In this document: positions 7,879 to 17,092 of the stretch, piece after piece
Layout of the letters: every line of letters begins with the position of its first letter
Position numbering within the stretch: position 1 is the first letter of the stretch
Source: Geitlerinema sp. S16
Lineage (GTDB): Bacteria > Cyanobacteriota > Cyanobacteriia > Cyanobacteriales > Geitlerinemataceae
NCBI GenBank assembly: GCA_011390275.1
Contig: JAABST010000048.1
Span: forward strand, 1-32,795
Length of the DNA stretch: 32,795 bases
Direction of reading: 5' to 3'
The notes under the pieces: generated by a model
What the model was told of the DNA's origin: nothing
The model's database searches: none
The model's input: only the letters and a program-made list of their open reading frames with translations
Translations under genes and position numbers: made by a program

Positions 7879-8979
7879 GGTGTGCGTATATCTGGATGAT
7901 TTTGCTTACGTGTCTCGGTCTGTATTTCCTTGACACTTTCAGTATAAGTGTAAGTTCTGAGGTCGCAAGACTATTAGGCACAGCTTTACAGACTCTTCAT
8001 GATCAACACTTAAAAAAGCTCGATTTATCGTTCGAGTTTAAAGCCAAGATGAAGACAATGTCGGAAAAAGTGATGTCCAAGTATTTCTGAGAGTCCCACT
8101 ATTTTTTCTCCAGAAGAGCTTGTAACAGCACCTTTAACGAGCGCTACAGGCGGTTTAATTGGTCATTTAAGTTAATGCTAGATTCTTTTCCGGAAAAAGG
8201 TTCAAACAAACTGTAGAGTTACGGGCTTCGCCTTTTCTATAGGCTGATCCATCAGAGCTTCAAGCTTTCGTTTTGTAAATTGAACCATACGGATACTCAA
8301 GTTTGCGGTGGCCGTCAGGCCAAATTTGCTGTACCTAAATGAAACAGAGGTACTAATTTATAGGGAGATTTTGTCAAGGCGATAGTAGCCACCCTATTAA
8401 TTGTCATATTGGTATTTGAGTTTCGGATTTAATATTCGTTTAAACCTCGTGCGAATTATTACGAACAAAGTCCGCAGAGAGAATTTTAGTCTAGTTATTT
8501 ATACGCAAAAACTGATCTCGGACTTCTGGATTGAGAATACGATCGGACGTAAATAGGTGGCTTAATTATTAGCGTTCGCCTTAAAAAAAACGCGCTAAGT
8601 CTCTGATGGTTCAAGCAACGATCGTAGGTTCAAGGATTGCGTCAGTTCAGTCTTTGCGTGATCGTGCGGATGGCTTGTATGTGATCATCTGTGTATACAC
8701 TGATAGGAAGCGGAGAAGGGTCAACGAAAAGAAAGAGACAGTATCGTGCAATACAGACCAAGTTTGACCCACCTCTGCGAGATCGGATTGATCGATAACG
8801 CGCAAAACCGGTCTCATACCAAGTCTGAGATGTGTACCCCAAGAGCGTCGCTCTAGGGCGTGTCATCAATGAATCGCGGAGAATCGCAGAGTGCGACGAA
8901 GAGTATGGGCAAGGGTCGCCGAGTCTGTCCCGTTCCTCGCTCAATCTTGCCAAGGTTTTGCAGTCTTAAGCCGATCGCG
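7879..8979. other. 1.1-kb stretch with no convincing gene
   Basis: Apart from the PEP-CTERM promoter region at the left end I see no gene, RNA or repeat here. About 7930-8640 is clearly more AT-rich than the rest of the window and nearly lacks HIP1-type GATCG sites until about 8540. The longest open frames (64 codons on plus at 7896-8090, 103 codons on minus at 8642-8953) have no ribosome-binding site, no domain signature and compositions that look like random frames. It could be the remains of decayed or transferred DNA. Confidence 0.5.
7941..7968 (-). promoter_or_regulatory. Candidate sigma-70-type promoter of the PEP-CTERM gene
   Basis: Read on the minus strand, TTGCGA (7963-7968) and TATACT (7941-7946) are separated by 16 bp. 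The predicted transcription start would be near 7934, giving a leader of about 55 nt before the ATG at 7878. The boxes match well but this is pattern recognition only. Confidence 0.4.
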
Positions 8980-10671
8980 CTATCCCTTCGTGACGTAATC
9001 CACTAACTGCAATAGGCGCTGACGTAGGGTTGTGAGACCAAAGCCCTCAACGGCTGAAATAAATGCGGCCTGGGGATATTCCTCTTTCGCCCGCTCTAAT
9101 GCCTTGCTACTGACCCGATCGACCTTGTTAAACACCAGCAAAATCGGCCCCGGAATTGTTGGCATCTGCGACAAAATCCCCATGACGGACTGGATCTGCC
9201 CGATCCAGGCGGGATGGGAGAGATCCACGACGTGCAGCAACGCATCGGCTTCGGTGACCTCTTCGAGCGTGGCGCGGAAAGCATCGACGAGGGCGGGCGG
9301 TAGGTCGTGGATGAAGCCGACGGTGTCGGTGAGGAGCAATTGGCGGGGCAAGATCGCGTCGTCGTCGGTGATGCCGACACGGCGGGTGGTGGGGTCGAGG
9401 GTGGCGAAGAGTTGGTCGGCGGCGTAGATGTCGGAGTTGGAGAGAGTGTTAAGCAGGGTGGATTTTCCGGCGTTGGTATAGCCGACGAGGGCGATCGCGG
9501 GGACTTCGTTGGCTTGGCGTTTTTGGCGGAGGCGCGATCGGTGAGCTTGGAGCTGGGTGACTTCCTGCTGGAGCCGCGAGATCCGTCGCTGGATGGCTCG
9601 CCGCTCGGTTTCCAGTTTGGTTTCGCCAGGGCCGCGTGTGCCGATGCCGCCGCCTTGTCGGGACATCGCCTGACCGCGTCCGACCAAGCGCGGCAACATA
9701 TATTCCAACTGCGCCAGTTCGACCTGGAGCTTACCGGCTCCGGACTGGGCGCGTTGGGCAAAGATATCGAGAATCACTTCGGTGCGATCGACGACGCGCA
9801 CACCGCAGGCGCGTTCGAGGCTGCGTTCCTGAGCGGGAGACAAATCCCGCGCAACGACAACCAAATTAGCGCCAACATTTTGCGTCAGCATCGCCAGTTC
9901 GTCCACCTTGCCTGCGCCGAAGACGGTTTGGGGGTGGGGGCGCGATCGCTTTTGCCGCAGGGTTTGCAGGACAGTGCCGCCTGCCGTATCGACTAAGCGC
10001 CCCGCTTCGGCCAGATCGTCTTCAAATTGTTGCGTTGTAATGTCGTCGGTTTTGAGTCCCACGAGCAAGACTCGATCGCGATCGTCATCGACCTGCTGAG
10101 CGACAAATTCGCGCTCAAATTCGGCCTCCAGCGACTCGACCATCTCGATAAAGTCATCATCTTCGAGCGCTTCGAGATCCGGCAATGTGGCGATCGACCA
10201 GCTTGCGGCCTCGGTATTTGGTACAAGATGGGCGATATACACCTGCTTGACGTAGCCCGTATCACCACCGCCACGACGGCGGAAGCCTTCCCCCGTAACC
10301 GTCATCACCACCATCGCATCAAGGCGCTGCATCGCCATCGAGGTCAAGGATTCGGTTCCGGGTTCGCCCGGTTTGAGCTGGGAGGTGATGCAGCGAATGC
10401 CGCTGAGGCGGGCGGAGCCGTAGCGGGGTAGCTCGTTCAGGGGGATTTGGGTTTGGCGAGGTGTGCCGACGCCGACGCGGATGACGCGACCGCGCCGATC
10501 GAGATAGACCGAAACGGCTTGACTAATATCGGTGGAAATCGCGGCAACCCGCTGGGCAAATTCTGGTGTGGTGAGGCGATCGCCAGGAATTCGCTGTTGA
10601 TACAGCCGCTGAAGCTGTTTCATTTGGTTGGGCTTGAGCCCTTTGAGATTGCCGTAAATGGGATTGGACAC
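8980..10671 (-). CDS. hflX: Ribosome-associated GTPase HflX
   Basis: A 563-residue GTPase of the Obg-HflX superfamily. HflX binds the 50S subunit and splits or rescues ribosomes under stress. It has a long N-terminal extension (about 1-200) that is usual in cyanobacterial HflX but absent from the 426-residue E. coli protein. The HflX N-domain follows (GLKTDDITTQQFEDDLAEAG and the R-P-H-P-Q-T-V-F-G-A-G-K-V run), then the helical linker with GGGIGTRGPGETKLE, and then the G domain. G1 is GYTNAGKST (about 396-404), G3 is DTVGF (about 448-452), G4 is NKVD (about 514-517) and G5 is SAVEG near the C-terminus. The start ATG is followed directly by a segment (YGNLKGLKPNQMKQLQRLY) typical of the cyanobacterial form. 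It stands alone, divergent from the haemagglutinin-like gene. Confidence 0.95.
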   Translation of the reverse strand: MSNPIYGNLKGLKPNQMKQLQRLYQQRIPGDRLTTPEFAQRVAAISTDISQAVSVYLDRRGRVIRVGVGTPRQTQIPLNELPRYGSARLSGIRCITSQLKPGEPGTESLTSMAMQRLDAMVVMTVTGEGFRRRGGGDTGYVKQVYIAHLVPNTEAASWSIATLPDLEALEDDDFIEMVESLEAEFEREFVAQQVDDDRDRVLLVGLKTDDITTQQFEDDLAEAGRLVDTAGGTVLQTLRQKRSRPHPQTVFGAGKVDELAMLTQNVGANLVVVARDLSPAQERSLERACGVRVVDRTEVILDIFAQRAQSGAGKLQVELAQLEYMLPRLVGRGQAMSRQGGGIGTRGPGETKLETERRAIQRRISRLQQEVTQLQAHRSRLRQKRQANEVPAIALVGYTNAGKSTLLNTLSNSDIYAADQLFATLDPTTRRVGITDDDAILPRQLLLTDTVGFIHDLPPALVDAFRATLEEVTEADALLHVVDLSHPAWIGQIQSVMGILSQMPTIPGPILLVFNKVDRVSSKALERAKEEYPQAAFISAVEGFGLTTLRQRLLQLVDYVTKG

Positions 10672-10841
10672 GTATAGCCGACGAGAGAATAGCAGATATT
10701 TGTAGAACCCTAAGCCTAGCGCTGTTCGCTGCGATTGGTGCTGAACCGCAGGGGGATTGCATTAATTTTTAATGCCTAGGGCGATCAGGATCGCGACGAA
10801 TCTGACCTGTAAACCGATATCTACAGACCGACGAGAGAGGT

Positions 10842-10874
10842 CTGAGACTTGACCGGTTTAGGGGAGAGTCTCAG
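10842..10874. promoter_or_regulatory. Inverted repeat in the hflX / haemagglutinin intergenic region
   Basis: CTGAGACT (10842-10849) and AGTCTCAG (10867-10874) form an 8-bp perfect inverted repeat with a 17-nt spacer. A second weaker pair, AAACCG (10811-10816) and CGGTTT (10854-10859), interleaves with it. The site lies about 100 bp before the TPS-domain gene and 170 bp before hflX, so it could be a regulator site or leader structure. No function can be assigned. The rest of the 298-bp gap holds only a small GCATTAA/TTAATGC hairpin at 10759-10775. Confidence 0.3.
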
Positions 10875-10969
10875 GGAAGAGTAAAAGAAGATGCCATATT
10901 TAAACCGAAGGGAGCCATTGAAGTGCTAAAACTGGATAAGTTTTTGCCTATACGTATAAATACGGTCTT

Positions 10970-13855
10970 ATGCCCAGGTTTGGCGTAATGAACAAGCGCC
11001 GATCGAGTCGTTTTCAATCTATCCAGCTCATGAGCCAGATCGTGGGGGGAATTGCTTTGATCTGGGGTGGGGCGGTCGCGGGGTGGGCGTCGCCGGTTCG
11101 ATCGCAAATTGTGCCGGATGGGAGTTTGGGAACGATCATCGATGACCGTGCGTTAGAGACGACAGGCATGATCTCGATTCAGGCGGGATCGGTGAGCGGC
11201 GCAAATCTATTTCATAGTTTTCAAGATTTTTCGATCCCGATCGGCGTGACGGCAGAGTTTGAAGCGATCGACGGAATTGATCGCATTGTAGGTCGCGTTA
11301 CCGGCTCGGAGATTTCCCAGATTAACGGAACCTTGCGATCGCCCGTGAGCTTGTTTTTGATCAATCCCAACGGCATTATCTTTGGCGAAACCGCCGCGAT
11401 CGACGTTACCGGCGCTTTTTATGCCACCACTGCCGACACCCTCGAATTCGCCGACGGCCTCACGTTTACAGCGCAGCTTGATTCAGGCACATCGCTCTTA
11501 AGTCTCAGCATTCCGATCGGCCTGGGCTTTGGCACGATCGCCGGTCGCGATGGCGGCAATACCGGCACGATCGTCAACCGTTCCCAAACGATCGGCGTTG
11601 GCCTCGATGGTAACCCCGCCCCGGTGGGATTGAATGCCACGCCGACACAAACCATCGGCTTGATCGGCGGCAATGTTGCGATCGAGAGCGGAGTCGTCAC
11701 GGCGATCGATGGGCAAATTGAGATAATCGCAATGCGTGACGGTTTATGGTCGCTGGGTTCAGGGTCGGCCTCTGAGGGGGCGATCGGTGGATCGGTGGCG
11801 ATCAATGGGGGCGTGCTGAATACATCGGGGCTGAGTGGTGGTGGTGTGCGGCTGTTTGGCGCGGATATTGGGCTGACCAATGGGGCGGGGGTTTATGCGG
11901 ATACGTTTGGTGAGTTCACTGGCGGGGGAATTGTGGCCAGTGGCGATCGGTTGGCCAGCTTTGGTGAATCGTTTATGAGCGCAAGCAACTTTGGCAGCGG
12001 CACGAATGCCGGGATTCGTTTTAACTTCGATGAGGCGATCGCGATCGATGGCATTGGCCCTTATCTCACCGTGGGCAAACTTTTAACGAATACTTTTGAG
12101 GTGAGCGATCGCCTCGGTGGTCTCTATGCTCTGGTCGCCAACACCGGCGATGGCGGCGATATCCACCTCAACGCCCCGACCATTAGCCTCACGAACGGCG
12201 CATCTGTCTTTACCACCGTGGTCGGTTTCGGACAGGGCGGCGATATTGCGATCAATGCGCCGGATACCCTGCTCGCTGCTGGCGGAACTTTTGTCCTGAC
12301 CTCCACCGTCGCTCCGGGTAGGGCGGGAGATATGCAGATCGAAGCGGGAACGCTGCTCAGTATCGGCGGTGGTGTGTTCAATACTTCGCCGAGCGGTGAA
12401 TTTAGCGGCGATGGGGGAGATTTTTCGGTGCGAGCTGATCGAATTGAAGTGCGAGATACAGCGGCGGGGTCACCGATCCCCGGTGGTATTTTAGCGACAA
12501 CCCTCGGATCGGGAAATGCGGGAAATTTAACGATCGACACCGGCTCACTCCTGCTCGATGGTGGTGGTCAAGTCTCCGTATCATCCTCGGGAGCAGGGCG
12601 GGGCGGCGATCTTACCCTACGCGCTGAAACGATCGAGATCGGAGAGCCAACACCCGATGGACGCTTTCTGTCGGGCATTTTTGCCTCATCGGGTTTACTC
12701 ACGGTCAACGGCACGCGGGGCGACGCCTCATCCGGATCGATCAACATTACCGCGCAACAGTTGATCATCCGCGATGGTGGTCAAATTTCTGCCGCGATCG
12801 GCAATGCGGGATCGGCGGGTGGTGTACGGTTAACGATCTCGGAGTTCATCGATCTCAGCGGTCTGGGAACCAATATTGACCCCAGCGTGGAAGCGGTGTC
12901 GTTTGGTATCATTGGTGACGGTATTATTCCCACCGCGATCGAGGCAAACACCAGCAGCGCGGGCAATGCGGGCAATGTGTCGATCAGCACCGATCGGCTG
13001 CGAATTCGCGATGGGGCAGAGATTGGCGTGCGGGGAACGAGTACGGGGAATGCCGGAGATTTATCGATCGCGGCTCGTCAGATTGAGCTGACGAATACAG
13101 GCGATATTACGGTGGCAACAGCCTCGGGTCAGGGGGGAAATGCGACACTGTCCGGCGAGCGGCTGGTCATTCGCGATCGCTCCTTTGTGACGGCAACGGC
13201 GGGCGGCAATGGCGACGGCGGTAACCTACGTCTCGATTTTTCCGAGGCGATCATCGGACTCAATCAAAGTACAATTCGCGCCGATGCCAATTTTGGCAAT
13301 GGCGGCCAAATTTCCATCCAAACGCCCGGTCTATTTCTCTCGCTCGATAGCAGTCTCTCGGCGAGTTCTAATTTTGGTCAATCTGGCTCGATCGCCATTC
13401 GTAGCCCCAACCTCGATCCCGGCACATCTTTGGTGGATCTGACCACGGAAACCGCGAGCCCCGACGCCCTGATTCTCGACCCCTGTCAAACCCGATCAGC
13501 TAATCGCTTTATTGTCAGCGGTCGTGGTGGATTTGCGGCGACTCCAATGGATGCCAATAGCCTCCCGTATCCCCTTCGTCTGGTCGGCATCAGCGACTAT
13601 CAGCCCGCGAGTCAACTGGCCAATCAGCCCGATCGCAACCTCGCTGATCCGCCGTTAGCCGTGACACGCCCCGATCGCCACGTTGCCCATTCCGCTCATT
13701 CCGCTCATTTCGCCGAATCCTCGATTCAGGAAGCTCAAAGTTTTTATCAGGATATCGACGGGCGGGTTAAATTGACGATCGCGCCACACGACACCGAAAC
13801 CGCACTCCAGGCACAGAGTGCAATCTGTACGATCGAGGTTAAAACAGAGTCATAG
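10970..13855 (+). CDS. Two-partner-secretion (filamentous haemagglutinin N-terminal domain) exoprotein
   Basis: A 961-residue secreted beta-helix protein. A basic n-region and hydrophobic core (about 24-42) form the signal peptide. The TPS/haemagglutination-activity domain follows (about 47-170) with NLFHSFQDFSIP and the diagnostic NPNGI motif (132-136). The middle (about 180-820) consists of repeating glycine-rich strands of the G-x-G-G-x-I/L type, expected of a right-handed beta-helix. The C-terminal part has DPCQ followed by a GRGG motif at about 851-854, a combination seen at the end of many cyanobacterial members. TPS proteins are exported through an outer-membrane TpsB/FhaC-type pore. 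None is encoded here. An alternative ATG at 10988 (six codons later, preceded by AGG) may be the true start, since neither start has a strong ribosome-binding site. The target of adhesion or other activity is unknown. Confidence 0.88.
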   Translation: MPRFGVMNKRRSSRFQSIQLMSQIVGGIALIWGGAVAGWASPVRSQIVPDGSLGTIIDDRALETTGMISIQAGSVSGANLFHSFQDFSIPIGVTAEFEAIDGIDRIVGRVTGSEISQINGTLRSPVSLFLINPNGIIFGETAAIDVTGAFYATTADTLEFADGLTFTAQLDSGTSLLSLSIPIGLGFGTIAGRDGGNTGTIVNRSQTIGVGLDGNPAPVGLNATPTQTIGLIGGNVAIESGVVTAIDGQIEIIAMRDGLWSLGSGSASEGAIGGSVAINGGVLNTSGLSGGGVRLFGADIGLTNGAGVYADTFGEFTGGGIVASGDRLASFGESFMSASNFGSGTNAGIRFNFDEAIAIDGIGPYLTVGKLLTNTFEVSDRLGGLYALVANTGDGGDIHLNAPTISLTNGASVFTTVVGFGQGGDIAINAPDTLLAAGGTFVLTSTVAPGRAGDMQIEAGTLLSIGGGVFNTSPSGEFSGDGGDFSVRADRIEVRDTAAGSPIPGGILATTLGSGNAGNLTIDTGSLLLDGGGQVSVSSSGAGRGGDLTLRAETIEIGEPTPDGRFLSGIFASSGLLTVNGTRGDASSGSINITAQQLIIRDGGQISAAIGNAGSAGGVRLTISEFIDLSGLGTNIDPSVEAVSFGIIGDGIIPTAIEANTSSAGNAGNVSISTDRLRIRDGAEIGVRGTSTGNAGDLSIAARQIELTNTGDITVATASGQGGNATLSGERLVIRDRSFVTATAGGNGDGGNLRLDFSEAIIGLNQSTIRADANFGNGGQISIQTPGLFLSLDSSLSASSNFGQSGSIAIRSPNLDPGTSLVDLTTETASPDALILDPCQTRSANRFIVSGRGGFAATPMDANSLPYPLRLVGISDYQPASQLANQPDRNLADPPLAVTRPDRHVAHSAHSAHFAESSIQEAQSFYQDIDGRVKLTIAPHDTETALQAQSAICTIEVKTES

Positions 13856-13941
13856 GTTGCGATATTCATCCGTCTAAATAATTTAATAATCTAGCAATCT
13901 AAAAAACACGACTTAACAATTCAATTCTTGAGCGTTTCCCC

Positions 13942-14391
13942 ATGCTGTATCAACAGACTCAAACCGGCATTGTGATTCTCATTGCCTTCGTCTTCGCGAT
14001 CGCCCTTACGATTGCCATCTCGATCATGGCGCCCATCCGCTTACCGCTCGGCGCTTACCTCGCAATGATCACGATCATGCTCCTCGCGCTGACCATTTTT
14101 AGCCGCCTAACCGTTCGGGTCACTGATAAAAATGTTGAAGCTCACTTTGGTTTAGGTTTATTTACGCGTCAATTTTCCCTGATCGAAATCGACGCGATCG
14201 AGTGCGTTCGCAACCCCTGGTACTACGGCTGGGGAATCCGCTTAACGCCAGAAGGCTGGATGTATAACGTTTCGGGGCTTGATGCCGTACAGCTTCAGCT
14301 CGCGTCTGGAAAACGGTTTCGCATCGGTACCGACGAACCCCAACAGCTCAAGTCAGCCATCGATCGCGCAATCACTGCGATAACGGACTGA
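13942..14391 (+). CDS. Small inner-membrane protein with PH-like domain
   Basis: A 149-residue protein with two adjacent TM helices (about 8-30 and 35-54), followed by a soluble domain of about 90 residues made mostly of beta strands and ending in a helix (QQLKSAIDRAITAI). The order two TM helices then a PH-like barrel resembles the bacterial PH/YdbS-type membrane domains. The assignment rests on pattern, not on a named motif. A W-Y-Y-G-W-G-I-R-L-T segment around 89-98 is the most distinctive feature. It follows the TPS-domain gene by 86 bp on the same strand, with no obvious functional link. Role unknown. Confidence 0.7.
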   Translation: MLYQQTQTGIVILIAFVFAIALTIAISIMAPIRLPLGAYLAMITIMLLALTIFSRLTVRVTDKNVEAHFGLGLFTRQFSLIEIDAIECVRNPWYYGWGIRLTPEGWMYNVSGLDAVQLQLASGKRFRIGTDEPQQLKSAIDRAITAITD

Positions 14392-14495
14392 AATCACAGC
14401 ACAATCAGACCCCCCCTTTTAGAATTAAGCCTAAATTGAGCCTAATTAATATTGATCTCCGACTGAAACATCAGGGGTTTCAGCGATCTTCCATC

Positions 14496-14714
14496 ATGAC
14501 ATTTTTAAATTCCGATTCGTCCGACCATTCTGATCGCGCATCTGCATCCCAAGCCTTTCTCGATGCTCTCGCATCACTGGATGAAACCTTTGGTGATTCA
14601 GGCTCGCTCGATTTAGCCCCCGAACCCTCTTTGCCGAATCTGATCCTCTCTTCACAACCATCGCGCTTGTCACGAGAGTTAATCTCGGGTTCCGATCAAC
14701 CGTTAGAACAGTAG
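14496..14714 (+). CDS. Small Ser/Asp-rich protein of unknown function (72 aa)
   Basis: I place the start at the ATG at 14496. A TTG-initiated extension back to 14436 is possible but has no ribosome-binding site. The product is hydrophilic, with a Ser/Asp-rich N-terminus (DSSDHSDRASAS), an amphipathic stretch (FLDALASLDETF) and a Pro/Ser-rich tail. It has no membrane segment and no recognised domain. It lies 30 bp upstream of the DUF1818 gene and could be co-transcribed with it. The codon composition resembles that of its neighbours, but at this size a chance frame cannot be excluded. Confidence 0.45.
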   Translation: MTFLNSDSSDHSDRASASQAFLDALASLDETFGDSGSLDLAPEPSLPNLILSSQPSRLSRELISGSDQPLEQ

Positions 14715-14744
14715 AACCCGAGAACACCGACATTTCCCTCAAAC

Positions 14745-15143
14745 GTGACTTCGATTAACCCGTCCACAGAACGCCTGATCAAACGCGGCGACGGCTGGCA
14801 AATTGGCTGGGATTCCGGGGCGTCGGAGTTTTGCGGCTTAGTTGGTACCGATCGCTGGGCGTTTGAGCTGACGCGATCGGAACTGGACGATTTTTGTCGG
14901 CTGGTGCAGCAGCTCGCCGAAACGCTGCGGGCGATCGCGGCGGAACTTATGGACGAAGAGCGGATCGCCTGTGAGGCGGAAACCGAAACGCTGTGGCTCG
15001 AAGCGGAAGGCTTTCCCGATCGCTATACGCTTCATCTAATTTTGCACACCGGGCGGCGCTGCGAAGCCCACTGGGACGAGATCGCAGCCCGCGAATTAAC
15101 GGTAGCAGCCCGCACAATTAGCGTATTCTCCAGCGCGGTTTAG
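14745..15143 (+). CDS. DUF1818 family protein
   Basis: A 132-residue protein with a GTG start. It matches my recollection of the cyanobacteria-specific DUF1818 family. Characteristic stretches are GDGWQIGWD near the N-terminus, CGLVGTDRWAFELT, the helix SELDDFCRLVQQLAETLRAI, then ELMDEERIACEAETETLWLE and LHLILHTGRRCEAHW. It is acidic and soluble, with no signal peptide, and its function has not been established. The GTG start agrees with the position at which the conserved domain begins. It is followed immediately by the convergent coiled-coil gene, with 15 bp between the stops. Confidence 0.78.
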   Translation: MTSINPSTERLIKRGDGWQIGWDSGASEFCGLVGTDRWAFELTRSELDDFCRLVQQLAETLRAIAAELMDEERIACEAETETLWLEAEGFPDRYTLHLILHTGRRCEAHWDEIAARELTVAARTISVFSSAV

Positions 15144-15158
15144 TCCTGCCATTAACCT

Positions 15159-15671
15159 TTAAATGACACGATTCACCACCGTCCACACTCGACGATCCGA
15201 TCGCACCTGGGGAACCGTCACCCGCTTAAATCCTGTAATAAATGGACGCCCTTCGATGTCCCAATACAGCGGACTGAGCCGATCGGCAATGTCGCGTAAT
15301 GCCCGCACCTCTTGCGCTAGCTCGATCGCGATTTCGTTAATCCGCTCGGCGTGGCGTTGGGCTTCGAGTTTTCCCTGCTCGATTTCGGCGCGTTGCTGGT
15401 CTTCGCGTGAATCGGCCAGCGCCAACAGCCCCGCCTGTTTTTCCAGCAGTTGCGCTTCGAGCGCCGCGATCGCATCGTCGATGCCCTTCAACTCGGCGGA
15501 TTGCTCGATCGTCAATCGCGCCCGATCGCGGCAGGCTTGGACGATCTCATCCGGCCGATCGCTGGTTTGTACGGGTAGGATTACTTTGCAGAGGTTAGCC
15601 CGTTCGGTTTGGAGCGATCGGATGTAATCGCGTAGTTCCTGAATATCCGTCTGAGGGCTAGGGCTAGGCAT
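15159..15671 (-). CDS. Coiled-coil protein of unknown function (170 aa)
   Basis: A 170-residue soluble protein. Most of its length (about 10-135) is heptad-like helix rich in Glu, Gln, Arg and Ala (for example LKGIDDAIAALEAQLLEKQ). It ends in a short beta-like C-terminus (YWDIEGRPFITGFKRVTVPQ). No enzymatic motif or signal peptide is visible. It is downstream of the minus-strand glycosyltransferase with a 130-bp gap, so weak co-transcription is possible. I do not recognise the family. The composition and HIP1 content match its neighbours, so it is probably native. Confidence 0.65.
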   Translation of the reverse strand: MPSPSPQTDIQELRDYIRSLQTERANLCKVILPVQTSDRPDEIVQACRDRARLTIEQSAELKGIDDAIAALEAQLLEKQAGLLALADSREDQQRAEIEQGKLEAQRHAERINEIAIELAQEVRALRDIADRLSPLYWDIEGRPFITGFKRVTVPQVRSDRRVWTVVNRVI

Positions 15672-15801
15672 AGGGCGCTGAAGGTCGCGATTCGAGGGAT
15701 CGCCTGTGTTAAGGTGCAGTCTTCATTCACTCTAATCGCGAAGGCTGCGAGCCTGCAAGCAACTGGCGGGACACCTGTCTACATCAACTTTTGCATGGTT
15801 G

Positions 15802-16992
15802 TCAATGCGACCCTGCCCAAGTTTCGATCGACATTTGGCAAATCTCCTGCATTCGCGAACCTGCCGCATTCCAGCTCAAACGCGATCGATAGGCCTGAAA
15901 CGAATCGCGGGCGAGTTGGCGATAGGTCTCGGGATGGTCGAAGAGCTGCTGGAGTCTGTGACTGCACTCGACGGCGAAGTTCTGGCGAACAAAGGTGTAG
16001 CCGTTGATCGATTCTTGGACGATCGTTGGGATGCCGTCCACACGGGACGCGAAAACCGGAACGCCGAACGAATTCGCTTCGCAGAGGACATTACCGTAGG
16101 TTTCGGATTCTGAGGGGAGGAGTAAAGCGTGGGCTTCGGTTAGGTGTTTTTGGAGCCGATCGCGACCTTTGGAGGTGAAGCGATCGAGAAAGCCAAGGGA
16201 GTTCACACCGGGGGGCAGCGGGGTGTTTTCGGGAATTCGTGCGCCGATAATCGTCAGTTCCGTCTTGATGCCCCGTGCCTGGAGACGCCGCACGACATCG
16301 AGGACAATCGCGCCGCCTTTGCGCTCCCAATCCACGCCGATAAAAAGCAAACGTAGACGATCGTCCGGGCGGGCGAGGATATCGCGCTCGATTTCGGCTT
16401 CACTGCGATCGGCGGCATTATTCGCGCCGTAGGGGACGACACTGACGCGATCGGCGGCAAATCCGAACGTTTTAATAGCGTTATCCGCCGCCCACTGGGA
16501 CGGGAAGACCAGGTGCTGGCAGCGACGAATCGACTGTCGATCGAACCAGCGCAGGCCAAATTGAGATTCTTGGCAAAGGCCGCTGTAGTCGCCGTAGCGA
16601 CCGATGAGGGGATCAAACAGGTTCGTCGCCCATAGGATAATTGGCTGGGGGATGTCGAGGTGGGCGACGAGGGTAGTATCGGAGCTGATCACGAGATCGA
16701 TGTTGGATGCTGCGACGCGAGGGGCGATCTGAGCGGCGAGGATACGACTGAGGTGGGGCGTTGCCCAGTGGATGTAACGCTGTTTTAAGAGTTGGTAAAC
16801 CCGTCGTTTGAGGTTGACGAGGCGCGATCGACGGGCGGATAGGGGATATTCTAAATTGCAGATATACTCCAGTTCGGCGAAGTCTTCGAGACTTTTGGCT
16901 TTGTGATAATTGGTGGAAATAAAGCCGAATTCTGATCTCGGCCAACTGTCAGGGTTTTGCAGGTCGAAATAGTTTAAGAAAGCGATTTTCAT
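15802..16992 (-). CDS. Glycosyltransferase, GT4-like (paralogue of the 5597-6796 enzyme)
   Basis: A 396-residue GT-B glycosyltransferase. The N-terminal Rossmann half begins MKIAFLNYFDLQNPDSWPRS. The C-terminal half has LLFIGVDWERKGG (about 214-226), LGFLDR, and ESETYGNVLCEANSFG (about 293-308) with the donor-binding glutamates, followed by DGIPTI. It aligns block by block with the product of 5597-6796 at similar length and spacing, so the two are paralogues about 10 kb apart on opposite strands. No TM or signal peptide is present. Its start is 100 bp from the divergent start of the large GT2 protein, so a shared bidirectional promoter region is likely and suggests a common role in a surface or extracellular glycan. 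Acceptor unknown. Confidence 0.85.
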   Translation of the reverse strand: MKIAFLNYFDLQNPDSWPRSEFGFISTNYHKAKSLEDFAELEYICNLEYPLSARRSRLVNLKRRVYQLLKQRYIHWATPHLSRILAAQIAPRVAASNIDLVISSDTTLVAHLDIPQPIILWATNLFDPLIGRYGDYSGLCQESQFGLRWFDRQSIRRCQHLVFPSQWAADNAIKTFGFAADRVSVVPYGANNAADRSEAEIERDILARPDDRLRLLFIGVDWERKGGAIVLDVVRRLQARGIKTELTIIGARIPENTPLPPGVNSLGFLDRFTSKGRDRLQKHLTEAHALLLPSESETYGNVLCEANSFGVPVFASRVDGIPTIVQESINGYTFVRQNFAVECSHRLQQLFDHPETYRQLARDSFQAYRSRLSWNAAGSRMQEICQMSIETWAGSH

Positions 16993-17092
16993 AATGGCGT
17001 CCTTGAGCGCGGCAACGAGTTACGGTCGGCGGTTCCGTCCTGATGAAGTGCGGGCGCTCTGAAGTTCTATCGTGCGGATACATCAATAGCTT

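Noticed and set aside
7896..8090. 64-codon open frame on the plus strand
   Set aside because: It overlaps the PEP-CTERM promoter, has no ribosome-binding site or family signature, and lies in AT-rich DNA where chance frames are common.
8642..8953. 103-codon open frame on the minus strand
   Set aside because: The product has a random-looking mix with many Arg, Ser and Tyr, no motif and no ribosome-binding site. I cannot support it as a gene, though decayed coding DNA is possible.
9307..9996. Long plus-strand open frame (229 codons) opposite hflX
   Set aside because: It is fully antisense to the HflX G domain and linker, has no domain signature, and its Gly/Val-rich composition follows from the GC-rich codons of hflX on the other strand.
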